Source of the DNA: Glandiceps talaboti
Lineage: Eukaryota > Hemichordata > Enteropneusta > Spengelidae
NCBI RefSeq assembly: GCF_964340395.1
Contig: NC_135566.1
Span: forward strand, 3,919,001 to 3,983,000
DNA: 64,000 nt
Reading direction: 5' to 3'
Within the stretch, counting starts at the first letter, position 1, and each line of letters starts with the position of its first letter. Under the pieces are notes generated by a model. The model was not told where the DNA came from. It worked only from the letters and a program-made list of their open reading frames with translations, and ran no database searches. Below are positions 23,299 to 35,453 of the stretch, in pieces. Made by a program: the position numbers and the translations under genes.

Positions 23299-26200
23299 CA
23301 GATAACATACTATTGCAAGCAGCCACATAGGTGGGTGTAGACTCTGTCTACATAATCGATCTCCCCCAACTTAATACTTTAACTCTTATACAGACACCAA
23401 TTTTTCAAATCTGGAGTAAAGACAGAATTTTATATGAACACTCGGGAAGATAAAGCTGGAGAACGGCTGAATCTTACCACAAGGAACTTAACCGTTGACT
23501 TATCACGTGATTTTTATAGTCAAATCTTACTAAAGGTAGGTTTAATTTACAATACTCAAAATGAAAAGTAGTTTATTTTCTGCAAAGAAATTTGACCTAT
23601 TGGATATAGACTTTGAAGGGCCATATACACATTCAAGGTTTAATGAATGTGCACAGTTTGGCAACTCGTCCTAATTTCTAACGTATTTTCTATATGACTT
23701 GTTTAAGTTTTCCTCTTTAAATGCAAGTATATCTTTGTAGTATTTGATAAGTGATGGCTGAAATGTGAAGACAATATGGATAATTACTGCTTCACATTGA
23801 TTGGTTATTATTGTCGAGTTAGCATTTCGTTAAAGGAGAACTCCAGGAAATAAAGATATTTAAAGATAAACTTTGGGTTCTGAAAAGTCGTTTCATGATT
23901 TCATGTCACATAATTTTCGCTCTGTTGCCAAGAAACAGCGACTTAAGTCTTTTCCATCTCTATTATTACACCATAGCTAGGTCACGGGTCTTAGCAGACA
24001 TGACTATTTATTGTGTGTACACTGAATATTCATGGACCACGTGACTAGTCATGAATATTTGGTGTGTATCAATTCATGTCTGCTTAAATTCATGAGGCTA
24101 TGGTGTACAACTGAAAGAACAATATGGTGAAATATTTTGTGTTTTTTGGCAACCAATATGTGATATGAAATCGTGAAATGACTCTCTAGAAGCCAAGGTT
24201 TATGATTTCAAAATATATTTATTTTCTAGACGGATGTTCCCCTTTCATTGGTTGTATTAATGTCACGTTTATATTTAATCAATTCGTAGGGACGACGTGA
24301 ACCATTTCAAAAGACAAGACCGAAGACATGTAGTATTGTTGGAAGTAGTGGTATCTTACTGAACAGTAGATGTGGTTCACAAATAGACAAAGCTGATGCA
24401 GTGTTTAGGTAAGTGTATATACCGTTATACTCTTAAAGAGAATACGAAACATGACATGACATGTACAGGTAAATGATATGAGAATTTATCACAGGTGAAT
24501 ATGTATACTGATAAGAATACAGTCGTCCAATATGAATCCCCCCGGTAGACGTAGTAGTACTTTATATAGCAGTACTCCTGAAAGCATCTCCTTCGTCAAT
24601 CTGATTAAAATCTGATGACAGTGGTGAAAGCGGCTAGATGTCTTTATTTACCTCTATTTCCATCGTGTTGTGACATTTGTTTTGTTAGGGTACAAATGTC
24701 ACAACACATGAAAATAGAGGCAGCTTTCAACACATCATATTTTAATCAGATTGCTCCTTCGAATTCTTTAATATTTCACCACCTTCCTAATGAACTGACT
24801 ATTGCGATAATATTGTCAAGAATTGCTTGTAATATTGATGATACACTATTCTGCTTTACACCACTTTTAATTAATTTCAATTTTTCTTGTTTAATAGGTT
24901 GAATGCTCCAAAGTTAAAACCATTCAGTAAAGATGCAGGCAACACCAGTACCATTAACACATTTAACAAATCTATATTTGACAAAAGGTAAGATGATTTA
25001 TTTAGCCCTCCCCCCCGTAACAGATTTACACTGTTCAGCTTATTGATGATGCACTTGAATGTACTAGTATAGATTAAACAAATTTTCCGAGTGTTAGGTT
25101 GTTAACTAATGTTGATATCTAATCCCTAACTGAACTAAACTAAACTATAACTGTTTTGATTGATGACACGTCCTTTGCATATATGATTCTCAACAGGATG
25201 CAAATAAAATCATGGATATGATGGAAATTTACTTCGTCGCTTCCACGAGCGTGAGGTACTACCAAACCAAAGAGACAATAGAGATTTAATTTGGCAGCAC
25301 GACTTTTTTTACATCTCGCATTAGGCTTTGTTACTTAAAGCAAGCAGATACAATAATACATTTTATCTCACTGTGAACACAAATCAATATCACTGTTGGA
25401 TTGAACAAGGTAGATTCAAACACAAATACAAAAGTTTGTGTTCACAGTCGGATAAAGTGTAATATTTAATGTGCATGAGCGCTATCTATGCCTGTAGTTT
25501 GTGTAACACCATGCAGCCTAATTGAAACTCTACAACCTTTCTAGTTTGGTAGTATTTTCCGAGTTGTGTCGGTGTTACTTCATGAAATGGCTTCAATTCT
25601 TCCTCACTGTTTATTTGCGTTAGTATCAATGTTCACAACTTTCTGTTGTTGTTTTGCCGACAAGAAGATTGTTCTGAAGAGTGAATTTTCCATGTACTCT
25701 TTAACCGTATGGTATTTAATTTTAATTTAATTTTTAGATATTCTGTACTGAAAACATATTGGATTAAAAAGAGATTTGTCAAAGAAATTAAAGAAACTGT
25801 TGCAGGTGGTTTTCTGTGTATTTCTATGCATGCGACGGATAAAGTGCCTCAGATAATAACACAAGGGATAAATCTATTACGTAAAGATGGTGTAAAGATT
25901 TTGATCATGCATCCACTTCATCTGAATGCAATGAATGAAGCCTGGAGGCAGTGGGGATTGAAGAAGTTCATAACATCAGGTAACTAATTCTATATCTTTG
26001 TTTTTTTTATTTCAAATTTAAAGTAGATGCTATGGCCTATATTACACCATAGACGGTGAATGTTCGCTGCGATTACACCTATACCGCTATTTGTGATGGA
26101 AACAACAACAGATTGGATATTCTAGACATATATTCATGGGACAATGCATACTAGAAAGCAGGGGAGAATTTCCGAATAATGACCAAGAACAAAATAAATC

Positions 26201-26576
26201 AAAACAAGGTCTATTTGCGAAAAAAACAACACAGGTAAAAACAGGTATGCTCTGATTGAGATATTTAAAAGCTGATGTACCGGCCTGAGGTTACATGTTT
26301 AATAACAATAAACGTGTTTCTGCGTTATCATTAATTATTACTACTTTTGTTGATGCAGGACTTTACATGACGTCAGTGGCAATTGACCTTTGTGATGAAG
26401 TTGAACTCTATGGATTCTGGCCAATGGACTATGGACCTGATGGTCAGAAAGTACGATTTCATTATTATGATGATGTGGGGAAAATAAAAACACATGACTT
26501 TTCGCTAGAGTTTTTGCTATTAGTGGAACTTCATCGACTTGGAGTCATCAAGTTAAACATTAATCCATGTACATGA
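21088..26576 (+). CDS. Gene A: ST8Sia-type sialyltransferase, seven exons, intact
   Basis: Exons 21,088-21,263; 22,672-22,872; 23,394-23,535; 24,290-24,408; 24,898-24,987; 25,738-25,979; 26,359-26,576 join in phase to 395 codons with GT..AG at every junction. The product should be a type II Golgi enzyme: short Cys-rich tail, signal anchor at about residues 24-41 (ILYIMCLICPVIFYLTLV), then a stem with several N-glycosylation sequons. Sialylmotif L begins at C187 (CSIVGSSGILLNSRCG, ending near residue 233). Motif S covers about 324-345 (GLYMTSVAIDLC, LYGFWPMD). Motif III is FHYY (357-360) and motif VS is H369-x4-E374. The ST8Sia-type C-terminal Cys is next to last. LYGFWP favours alpha-2,8-sialyltransferases over ST3Gal or ST6Gal. 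Family role: transfer of sialic acid from CMP-sialic acid to a sialylated acceptor. The exact acceptor cannot be told. Length suits the family. Confidence 0.9.
21841..21883. repeat. (TTG)n microsatellite
   Basis: About 14 TTG units in intron 1 of gene A, followed by interrupted TTG/CTG. The poly-Asn frame on the minus strand is an artefact. Confidence 0.95.
22919..23139. repeat. Compound microsatellite (CTGT/CACG/CATC/CATA)
   Basis: Successive tetranucleotide blocks begin 46 nt after the exon 2 donor of gene A. The paralogues B and D carry TATG/CATA arrays at the matching intron position. Confidence 0.95.
23271..23305. repeat. (GATA)n microsatellite
   Basis: Seven or eight GATA units in intron 2 of gene A. 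Confidence 0.9.
24588..24761. mobile_element. MITE with 8-bp target duplication in intron 4 of gene A
   Basis: CTCCTTCG at 24,588-24,595 and 24,754-24,761 flanks an inverted-repeat element at 24,597-24,753. The arms start CAATCTGATTAAAAT and pair through GTGTTGTGACATTTG. The left arm has an extra block (GATGTCTTTATTTAC). An 8-bp duplication fits hAT-type elements. No coding sequence. Confidence 0.7.
25257..25554. mobile_element. MITE in intron 5 of gene A, TA target duplication
   Basis: The left end TACTACCAAACCAAAGAGAC and the reverse complement of the right end TACTACCAAACTAGAAAGG form terminal inverted repeats. A second inner palindrome (TGTGAACACAAA / TTTGTGTTCACA) lies at the centre. 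The flanking TA suits Tc1/mariner insertion. A half copy lies at 6,425. Confidence 0.7.
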
Positions 26577-26786
26577 CAATGAATAACTTTTAAAAAGGCG
26601 AGATCATTATGACATTTACGAAATCAGAAAGGACAGTTTCTCAAGATCCGTTTGAGGTATACTGAATTCCGTCTTGTACGCCGAACAGTGGGAGTTCACT
26701 GCGTCCAACTGCTTGTTCACAGCAACATGTTTTGTTTATATATTAAGAACTATTTAAATGTACTGTAAGCTGCTTTGTATGTGTTG

Positions 26787-26874
26787 TATGTATGTATGTA
26801 TGTATGTATGTATGTATGTATGTATGTATGTATGCACGTCCATGTGTATGTTTTAATGTACGTGTGTATGTGTG

Positions 26875-26923
<49 letters not shown>

Positions 26924-26988
26924 TATTTTTATGTATGTTATTTGTATGTATGTATGTATGTATGTATGTATGTATGTATGTATGTATG

Positions 26989-27022
<34 letters not shown>

Positions 27023-27125
27023 TGTACGTACGAACGTGTGTGAATGTATGTATGTATGTATGTATGTATGTATGTATGTATGTATGTATGTACGTACGTG
27101 TGTGTCTGTGTGTGTGCGTGCGTGC
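26787..27125. repeat. (TGTA)n / (TA)n compound microsatellite
   Basis: Long runs of TATG with an internal TA block and a GTGTGC end, in the 3' flank of gene A. If the signal at 27,195 is used, this array is inside the 3' UTR. Confidence 0.95.
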
Positions 27126-27194
27126 GTAAAGGGGGAAGGTAGCTTCACACATCAACTATTTATACTGTGTGCACAGTGTGGTTTAGTTTGTTGA

Positions 27195-27200
27195 AATAAA
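27195..27200 (+). terminator. Possible polyadenylation signal of gene A
   Basis: AATAAA about 620 nt after the stop codon at 26,576, the first clear + strand hexamer after it. Confidence 0.35.
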
Positions 27201-30200
27201 AGTTTCTGTTTGCTGTGTAATGGTACTTGGCATGGTTTCTTGAGTGTTCATGCATTCAATTTAATATGCAACATTTCGAACCTTTCCTTCCTGCATACTG
27301 GTTTGGTATTTGCCATCCTTGATAATTCCCTTTGTAGTTGACCTTGTTACCTCAAACACACCCTGTGAAGGTTGGAGCAACATGTCAAAGTCATGACAAC
27401 ATTGGAGAGCTTCAGCAAAGGAATATGTGGGTGACTTATTCCAATGTATTATCTTGTCTCAAGTGTAGGCGTAATGTAATTTTTTCGTACATTCTTTTCC
27501 CTCTGAAGGGACACCATCCTCAGTCATTTTGTCGTGCTGAATCTAAGGAAAGTATTAAAGTATAGGAAAGTAAGTGTTCAAAGTCCAATGCAGGATTTAT
27601 TCCATGAGGTATGGTAACACTTATGTCTAAATTTATTGTGAAAAATTACTCAATTCTTAAGTATCTTCAGGCTGCAGTATGTAACCAATAACAACTACAG
27701 GGCAGTTAACCTTTTGCCATAGCATGGAATATTATACGTATGTCATACAATTGAAACCATGATCCAACCTCGAGCCGTTAAATTGGCAATGTAGATGAAA
27801 AATGTAAATTTTAATTGATAAATTGAAATTTTAATTGATAGAATAACTTTGCTATGTTGTTCTAGACGATTGTGAAACAACATATACACCAAGTCCACAT
27901 TCGGTACTCCTCAAGTATACTAAAAGTACACACAAATATGCTGTTGCTATCGGTTCGTTAATGGTATTCTCTTTCGATATAGCAACTTAACTTCTAGCAG
28001 GGAATTAGCTAGCAAGAGGTACTCTCAGAATCACTGCACAGGGACTAGACCAAAATATGACTACAAGATGATTTATTGTTCAGCACTGGCTCAAACACCA
28101 CTTCAACACAGGTTCGGGAGATATAAAATCTACCCAACAAGTCCCAAGCTCCTATCCATCACTCCACCCATCTCTCCATCTAGTTACAATAGTTATCCTA
28201 TCTTATAGCCCAGAAAAGGGGCGTTTCTCGATACGCAAAGCATATTAATATCACAACACAATTCTTATTCTAAATCTGCATCCGGCGTCAAGAGACGTTT
28301 CAAACATCCGATGTCTCTAGAGTTGAAAGCTCATCCAATGGTTCCCTTTGTTTCAAGCCCAGCACTCTAACTTGAACTTGACATTATCACTAACAAAAGC
28401 TATTCAAACATCACCGGAGATTAGGTTTTTAGGCACTTATTGTTCTCGCTACTGATAGCTTTTTCCATTGTTTCGTTCAATTGTATTTTTTTGTTATTCA
28501 TGTGTCTTTGTACTTGATTGGAATGTACTCTTTTGTAGTTATAATTGTGTGTTGGTTTTGCTAAAGTGCTTGGCCAAAAGACAATAGGAGCCATTATATC
28601 GATATGTTTGGCCATAGCTCGTTGAATCATTTTCTTGTTCAAGACTGTAAATATACTTTCATGTCAAAATCGTTACATTCTAGTTTTAAAATTGTAAATA
28701 TATCTTCATATCAAAATTGTATGTAACAATGCTAAAGGTTTGTGATGGTACTTACCGGAAGTAATTTGAAGGGGTTAGTGCGAAAATGACCTAATGACGA
28801 AATGCTGTCTTGAGAAACTGGTCAAAAACATATTTTCGGTTTTAAGCGCTTGTGACCCTAAGTCAAATTTAAATCACGAATTTTGCCCATCATCAGTCTT
28901 CAGATATTGCGTAATTACCACATTATATGAAATTTGTCGGAATCTGCCATTCTTCATTTCATATATTGCCCAATTGCCAAAATACATTAATTATGCAATT
29001 AGTCAATAGCTTAAAACAATTCATCAACAAGCTTTGTAGGATATTTTTGCTTTGTTATCATCAATGCATGTACCAAGTTATATGAACATTGAGGCTTGTG
29101 TTTAAAAGGTATTGCCTGAATACAGAAAACATTAATAATGCTAATGTTACATTAATATTCATTGTATGTTTACCGAAACCGAAACAGTTCTTGCCATTAA
29201 CATAGCAAAGACATGTAGCAAGTTTCATTACAATTAATGCAGTAAAGATCTCATGTTCAGAGACAGAGCGCTCGGCAGACAGAAAGACAGTGACAGTGAC
29301 TAGACAGGATGACAGAGACAGGCAGAAACAAGTTAAGCGGGCAGACAAACATACAGAGACATATACACATAGACAATAGCATAACATAACCCTTCCTTAC
29401 GGAAATTAAGACAGTGGTGACGTGTAAAATTATTTTTTACTAATCATGAACAAGATAATAAGACTAGATAATATAAAGGTAAATGTGTTTTTGCATTTGC
29501 CTTGTTTATTTATGATGGATTTATTATACAAAAACTTATATTTCGGTAAATGAATTTTATATAATAATGTGATCATATTTGGTTAACTGATGGCGTTTAC
29601 TATTAGTATTTTTAAAGCAAGATAATATAAATATTCTGAATTTGTCAATTTGTTATATAATAACGTTTAAAATATACGATGTCAGCGTAGTTAATATGCA
29701 AATTAAAATAACTGATATACTTGGCCATTGTTTATCATGTAACAACATGTATTATTGCAATACTAAAGCATTTACTTCCATACCTGAATTTGGAAATATT
29801 GAAGCTAACCTTTTCACACCTCCAGTTTTGTCAACACTTCCCATAAATTTGGATCATTCTGTCAGATCCAGTTTACACTAAAGAAGGACAAGTGATTTAT
29901 TCCAAACACGACACTTTCTCAATCAAATGTGGAAGCAGAAAACTTGTGTATGAAAAACCCCTTCTACGGCGTCTTCGTCAAAATAGGGTATTGTAGTAGA
30001 AATAGTGGTTTATGTTTATTTCATTGAAATTTGATTGCTATAAAACTATTACCATGTAAAATCATTAGAGTAGATACAATTATTCGCATTTTGCTATGTT
30101 ATGCCTTGATCTTGACCTTGACCTGTGATATATAAAAGGTTAATCCAGAATCAATAGAAATTTGCATACTGTCAACTGTTAAACAATAGTTCAGCCAAGA

Positions 30201-30257
30201 CGGCATGGAAAAATGAGTCCAATTATTTATAATTTGCTTGAGATTGTATAATTCACT

Positions 30258-30263
30258 TTTATT
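30258..30263 (-). terminator. Possible polyadenylation signal of gene B
   Basis: AATAAA on the minus strand, 226 nt past the stop. The same hexamer sits at the same place in the duplicate (38,003-38,008). Confidence 0.4.
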
Positions 30264-30488
30264 ATGCTGGCAGCCATTTTGAAAAATTCAACTTCCAAAA
30301 CAGTAAAAAATACAATAAAAATATCCATATAATGGCTAAGAGATGGACATAGAATGACAAAAATATGTAAAAGCATTAACCCATCCTCCCACCCACTAAC
30401 CCACCCATCCACCTACCCACCCACCCACATTTTTTGAAGCCATAATGTTATCTCTTTGAAATGTTCCACGTGTCAGACGGATGTGTCG

Positions 30489-33400
30489 TCATGTACACTG
30501 ATCTATGTTTAACTTGATAACCCCAAGTCGATGAAGTTCCACCAATATCAAAAACTCCACCGAAAAGTCATGTATGTTTATTTTTTCTACATCATCATAA
30601 TAATGAAATCGTACTTTCTGACCATCAGGTCCGTAGTCCAGTGGCCAGAATCCATACAGTTGAACTTCATCACAAAGGTCAATTGCCACTGACGTCAAAT
30701 AAAGTCCTGTAATTAAGAGGAATACCATTCAATTACTGATTCTTATCATATAAGGAACTTTATAGCCTGGTAGCCATGCTTCAAAAATCTACATAAGACC
30801 ACACATATTCGGTTGGCCGCACGTGGAGTGGTTATTGAGCTACTGACTGTGAATTCGTTCCTATTTTCTATCATGAAGTACTGTGACATCCCTCTTCCAC
30901 GGTCAGTTTGTTGTCTCTGCATGTTGTGGTTTCCATGCATTCTTCTGTTTGTGATCACCAGTATCGATAATCACTACATCTGACGGCAACAAACATTATG
31001 TCGGTAAAACAAGTTTGATAGTCTGAAAGGGCGTTCCCTGCCAAGTACAGCAGCTCGTGAGACCATAAATGACCCGTTAATGTGTAACTGGAATGATGTC
31101 GGTTAGGAACACAAGTGAGCAACTAATTAATCATTCGTTCACATTTGAGAAAGTACAACATTGTGTTTCAGTCTTGTTATGTGTCACTAGTATGCAGGGG
31201 GTATAGCATATACTTTGAAATGATAAAGAATACCGACATATTAAATTGTAAATTGCGGAATGGGTTACCTGATGTTATAAACTTGTCCACTCCCCAAGGC
31301 CTCCATGCTTTATTCATTGCATTCATAGAATGGGGATGCATTACCAAAAGTTGAACACCACGTTTACTTAATAAATTTATCCCCCGTGTCACTATTCTGG
31401 GCACTTTCTTCTTCGTATGTATAAAAAAACACAGAAAACCACCTGCAACAGCTTCTTTCATTGCCTTCACAAATCTATTCTTAGCCCACTTTGTCTTCAG
31501 TAAAGCATACCTGAAATCAAATATTATATAGTAACTCCCAGTTCATTCATCCATCCATCCATCCACCCACCCGTCCATCCATTCATTTATCTATCAATGT
31601 AAAGCATTTTGTTATGTTACAAACAAACAAAAAATGTCTTCATTGAAACATACATATAGATTTAAAGTGAGTAAATACTATAGTCAGTGGTTGTCGACAT
31701 TGATGTATGTCGTGAAGAAAACGAATACGACATTCATAACTAGACTCAACATCAAGCAGTGCCCATTGTCCTTACAGAAAACCAATCATTGAAATAACTC
31801 TAACAAGAGAGTATGTAGATGATATTGCGCATATCTTTCAATGTTTTTTTTGGTTTTCAAGATATGACATGGCCAAAGTCAAGCAATTTCTTGCATATCA
31901 TAGAAAGGATAAAAATGAACCGTAGCTTAAGTCCCCCACTGGAAAATTACATGACAGACTTTTGAAAGCCCAAGATTAAAGCAAGAACAAACTATGGAAC
32001 TAAGTTACCAACAAGGAATATGTCTCACTGATACACAATTTCGTAGCCGCGACTTTAGTAGGAGATTGAAAATGGGCATGGATAGAGCATGTTACTGACT
32101 ATCACGGCTTGTGAAGCATTTTACAAGTATTAGGCAAAGCAGTCACAGTCAAGTTTTAGAAGTTTCTTTAACTACATGTATTAGTATTTTCTAATATGTA
32201 TAGACAGTTCAACATTGCAAAGATGACAATTCCAAACAATTCATCTTACCTTTTGCGAAATATAGATTTGTTAAATGTAGTAATGGTACTTTTCTTGCCT
32301 GCGTCTCTACTAAATGGCTTTAACCGTGGAGAATTTACCCTGTCGAAATCGAAAAAGATTAAAGACGAGTACGAGATTGTAGAAGTTAGTGGTGGTTTAC
32401 TTACAACCCTACTTCCAATTTTTCACAACATTGCGATGATGGTGTGTGGAAGAACGTTGTCATTGGACTAAGAGGAGGGAATCAGTCCGAAACGGCTGCA
32501 AAATGTCATACTCGTATTGCCTGGTTATGAGGGTACAAGTACACGTGTATTACTTCGAGGGATGTTACGTAGCAACTATTTGCCTAGACTGCAGAAAGGC
32601 GAGGGAGGAGATGCTACATACTATCACTATATGAAACTATGTTTTATAACATAACTAAGATGTCCTCAGAGGTGAAATGCAAAGTGAATAACATTTCCTT
32701 TGCTATAATATTATGTTTCTTTCCTAAAGGATATAACGGTATATACACTTACCTAAACACTGCATCAGCTTTGTCTATTTGTGCACCACATCTACTGTTC
32801 AGTAAGATACCACTACTTCCAACAATACTACATGTCTTCGGTCTCGTCTTTTGAAATGGTCCACGTCGTCCCTACAAGTTATATAAATTGCTGTCAGAAA
32901 GACTGACATTTCAATTTTACGCAGCATTTATCTATATTGTCTTCACATTTCAGCCATCACTAACCAAATACTAGAACGCAATACGTACCATAAAATGTAG
33001 TCTGACCTTGGGAGCCAAATACAAATAGAAAGTGCTTAAAGCTTTATGCATGTTATCTAGACAGCACGTTTCGTGTGCATGTGGGATCCCAACTTTTTAC
33101 GAACACATTTTCTTTTTTGTCCGTGAATTAAAACATACCTTTATTAATTGATTGTAAAAATCCCTTGACAAGACAAATGTCCAGTTTCTTGTGGTAAGAC
33201 GTAATCGTTCTCCAACTTTATCTTCTCGGGCGTTCATATAAAATGCCGTTTTAACTCCAGATGCGGAAAAATGGTGTCTGTGAAAGAGTTCATTATTTGT
33301 TAGATATTGTCAACGTACAGTGTGTTTGGAAACATTTATTTCATATAGCATGTATATTTTGAAAATGGTCGTACAAACCCAAACACACACACATACATAC

Positions 33401-35373
33401 ATACATACATACATACATAATACATACATACATACACACACACACACATACATACATACATACATACATACATACATACATACATAGTAATGCATAAAGA
33501 ACTCGTGAGACAGTCCAAATAAGATATAATCCGACGTTTCGAATAAAAATTCTTTTTCAAGGTATTGAAAGGCAAGACATATTAGGTAAACACTTGAATG
33601 TCTTGCCGTTCAATACCTTGAAAAAGAATTTTTATTCGAAATGTCGGATTACATCTATTTATTCGGACTGTCTCAAGAGTTCCTTATGCATTTCTTCGTA
33701 CTACAGCCCTATATTTTATTATATTTTTTATATATGTTTATTATAGTTGTTTCATATTATATATTATTTTCATATATATTTTTACATATATATTTTTTAA
33801 ATTTTTTACTACATATATATTCTTTTTACATACACACACACATACATACATACATACATACATACATACATACATACATACATACACCACATTCATGACA
33901 TTAATCGCACAATACATGTTCAGTGTACATTTACCTCTACGTTCACTCACCTGATTTTATCTCTGTTTTTAATGTTGTGTGTCCATGGTACCGTCTGCAT
34001 TATCGTTCGTTTGATATCATTTATAAAACCTAACGGGTTGTTATGTTCCTCTGACAGGTTGAACTTCTGCCTGACGTCCTCTGGTATACGTTGGTTATTT
34101 TCTTCTTGCCAGTGTTCTTGTCTGTTTGAAGTCAATGAACGAAGCATGAAAAAAAGCGCCTTTTAAATCTGGCACATCGTCATTGCAAGTACTGAATTTC
34201 TCACAGGCTTTTACAGTGAAGTGGTGTCATATCTCTGATATTTTCTTAACATTCTATGACCATAACCATTTTTATTGTCACCCTTTCTGATTTTTCCTTG
34301 TCTACATTTCGTTATTGTTCAACTCGTGACAATTTCAGAGTTAAACTGGAGCCATGCTGTTGATATGGCATTAAGCGTAATGTCATATCATATATCATAT
34401 CACATCATATCATTACATATATCATATCCCATCTCGCCATGTCATGCCATGCCATGTCGTATCTCGTATCGTCTCGTCTCGTCTCATCAAAGTGGGTCTA
34501 ATAAAAAGTTAAAAAAGCGGTTCGAACTACTAACAACACTGGCCCGTACCTATTCATTCTTTCAGTACAATTAAACGGTATCTACCTTGTGAATAAGTGA
34601 ATAAAGATTCCAACTTGAACCTACTCTTTGTCGAAAGGTCATGTGTAGCTGTATAGTTACTCACAAGTGTAAGATAAAATATCAAACTATACAATATAAT
34701 ATACAGTACGCGTATTTTGGTGACACAGAACATTCGACAGCAATTCCATACATATCCACACCGTATGGGGCGTGCCATGATAATGCCATCAATATTTTTT
34801 TATATTCACACCATTGTCTAGATCGACAAATTCCATCGCACAATACATGTACAATGTACATTTACCTTAATGTTCACTCACTTGATTTTATCCCTGTGTG
34901 TAATGTTATGTGTCCACGGTACTGTCTGCATCATTGTTGGTTTTATATCATATATAAAACCTAACGGGTTGTTATGCTCCTCTGAAAGATTGAACTTCTG
35001 CCTGATGTCCACTGGTATACTTTGGTTATTTTCTTCTTGCCAGTGTTCTTGTCTGTTTGAAGTCAATAAACGAAGCATGAAAAAAGTTTAAGAGTTAAAC
35101 TGGAGCCATGCAGTTGATATGGCATTAAGCATCATGGCATATCATATCATATCTTGTATCGTCTCGTCTTTTATCGTATCGTATCGTCTCGTCTCATCAA
35201 AGTGGGTCTCATGATCTATGAGCTGATAAAAAAGCCAAATGGCGGCAAGGTACTTTAATCAAACACCGTAGGATGAACAATGTACTTGCTGGAAATTAAA
35301 GCATTGAAATTCAATTTCATGAATATTATTTACTAACAGACCCTGAAATTCTATGGTCTGTAGTGAAACAAAG

Positions 35374-35453
<80 letters not shown>

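Larger units (their letters stand above)
26577..30488. other. Convergent intergenic region between genes A and B
   Basis: 3.9 kb between the 3' ends of A (+) and B (-). It holds a large TGTA/TA microsatellite (26,787-27,125), a candidate polyadenylation signal for each gene and a CAGACA-rich stretch near 29,260-29,370. No exon is recognised. The part right of about 30,078 is duplicated at 37,820. Confidence 0.5.
30078..34830. repeat. Segmental duplication unit 1 (gene B and flanks)
   Basis: From AATTATTCGCATTTTGCTAT in the 3' flank through exons 7 to 1, this block is collinear with 37,820-43,640, including introns and even the shared (CATC) tract. The units differ by insertions, mainly in introns 3 and 6. 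Boundaries are approximate. Confidence 0.8.

Noticed and set aside
26360-26576. Separate single-exon gene at the 3' end of gene A
   Set aside because: The frame starts in intron sequence and contains motif S, III and VS, which complete gene A in phase after the GCAG acceptor.
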